Shown piece by piece: positions 50,233-50,259 of a DNA stretch of 50,259 nt. This DNA comes from a virus: IMG/VR virus record IMGVR_UViG_3300031974_003055, positions 1 through 50,259 of that record. One strand, written 5' to 3'. Every line of letters begins with the position of its first letter. Positions within the stretch are counted from its first letter, which is position 1. A model generated the notes under the pieces. It worked only from the letters and a program-made list of their open reading frames with translations. It did not search any database and was not told the DNA's origin. The position numbers and the translations under genes were made by a program.

Positions 50233-50259
50233 TTATTTATTTCTTCGTTCGTGTGTTTT

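Noticed and set aside
1-50259. Integrated prophage
   Set aside because: No integrase, attachment repeats, lysogeny repressor or bacterial flank can be recognised.

Overview
The window reads as a tailed bacteriophage that infects a marine-type member of the Bacteroidota (Flavobacteriia-like). It has a terL, portal, scaffold and capsid block, short-tail adaptor and nozzle proteins, host-style -33 TTTG / -7 TATCTTTG promoters, and a phage gene whose product ends in a type IX secretion (T9SS) sorting domain, a system confined to Bacteroidota. The portal, capsid, adaptor and nozzle sequences most resemble those of crAss-like (Crassvirales-related) podoviruses. That placement comes from remembered motifs, not a search.

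Layout: two convergent arms meet at a strong terminator near 10.7 kb. The plus-strand arm (33-10658) is early. It starts with about 26 very small, tightly coupled genes (ATGA or TAATG junctions). Next come a stand-alone DnaA domain IV protein (4861), an ERF/Rad52-like annealing protein (5869), a RecE-like PD-(D/E)XK nuclease (6420), a small protein with an SSB-type acidic tip (7250), a VirE_N-type primase fused to a RecA-fold helicase (7829), and two more nuclease-like proteins (9657, 10104). No DNA polymerase, RNA polymerase or integrase is visible.

The minus-strand arm (50232 down to 10734) is late. It runs tRNA-like element, tRNA-Arg(UCU), small basic protein, TerL, portal, a run of small decoration and basic proteins, scaffold, major capsid protein, two fibre or lectin-like head proteins, two ring/adaptor proteins, a 2779-residue nozzle-like protein, its apparent C-terminal module as a separate gene, three large internal-virion/ejection candidates, then an envelope module: 3TM-type holin, T9SS-secreted repeat protein, outer-membrane beta-barrel, TM plus coiled-coil protein and exported thioredoxin-fold protein. 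A final internal-virion-like protein (10734-12935) ends the arm.

Transcription signals differ between the arms. Early promoters (1131, 5814) have both -33 and -7 elements with 20-nt spacing. In the late arm, TATATTTG or TAAATTTG boxes recur in intergenic gaps without any -33 element, two of them directly after factor-independent terminators. The arms diverge at the two window ends and converge inside, and the ends would form an inverted repeat if joined. The window may therefore be a complete circularly permuted genome.

The most novel element is the envelope module at 12935-17196: a phage that appears to use its host's type IX secretion system, next to its own outer-membrane barrel and holin. 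No stretch longer than 300 bases lacks a gene; the largest gap, 1108-1196, holds an early promoter.
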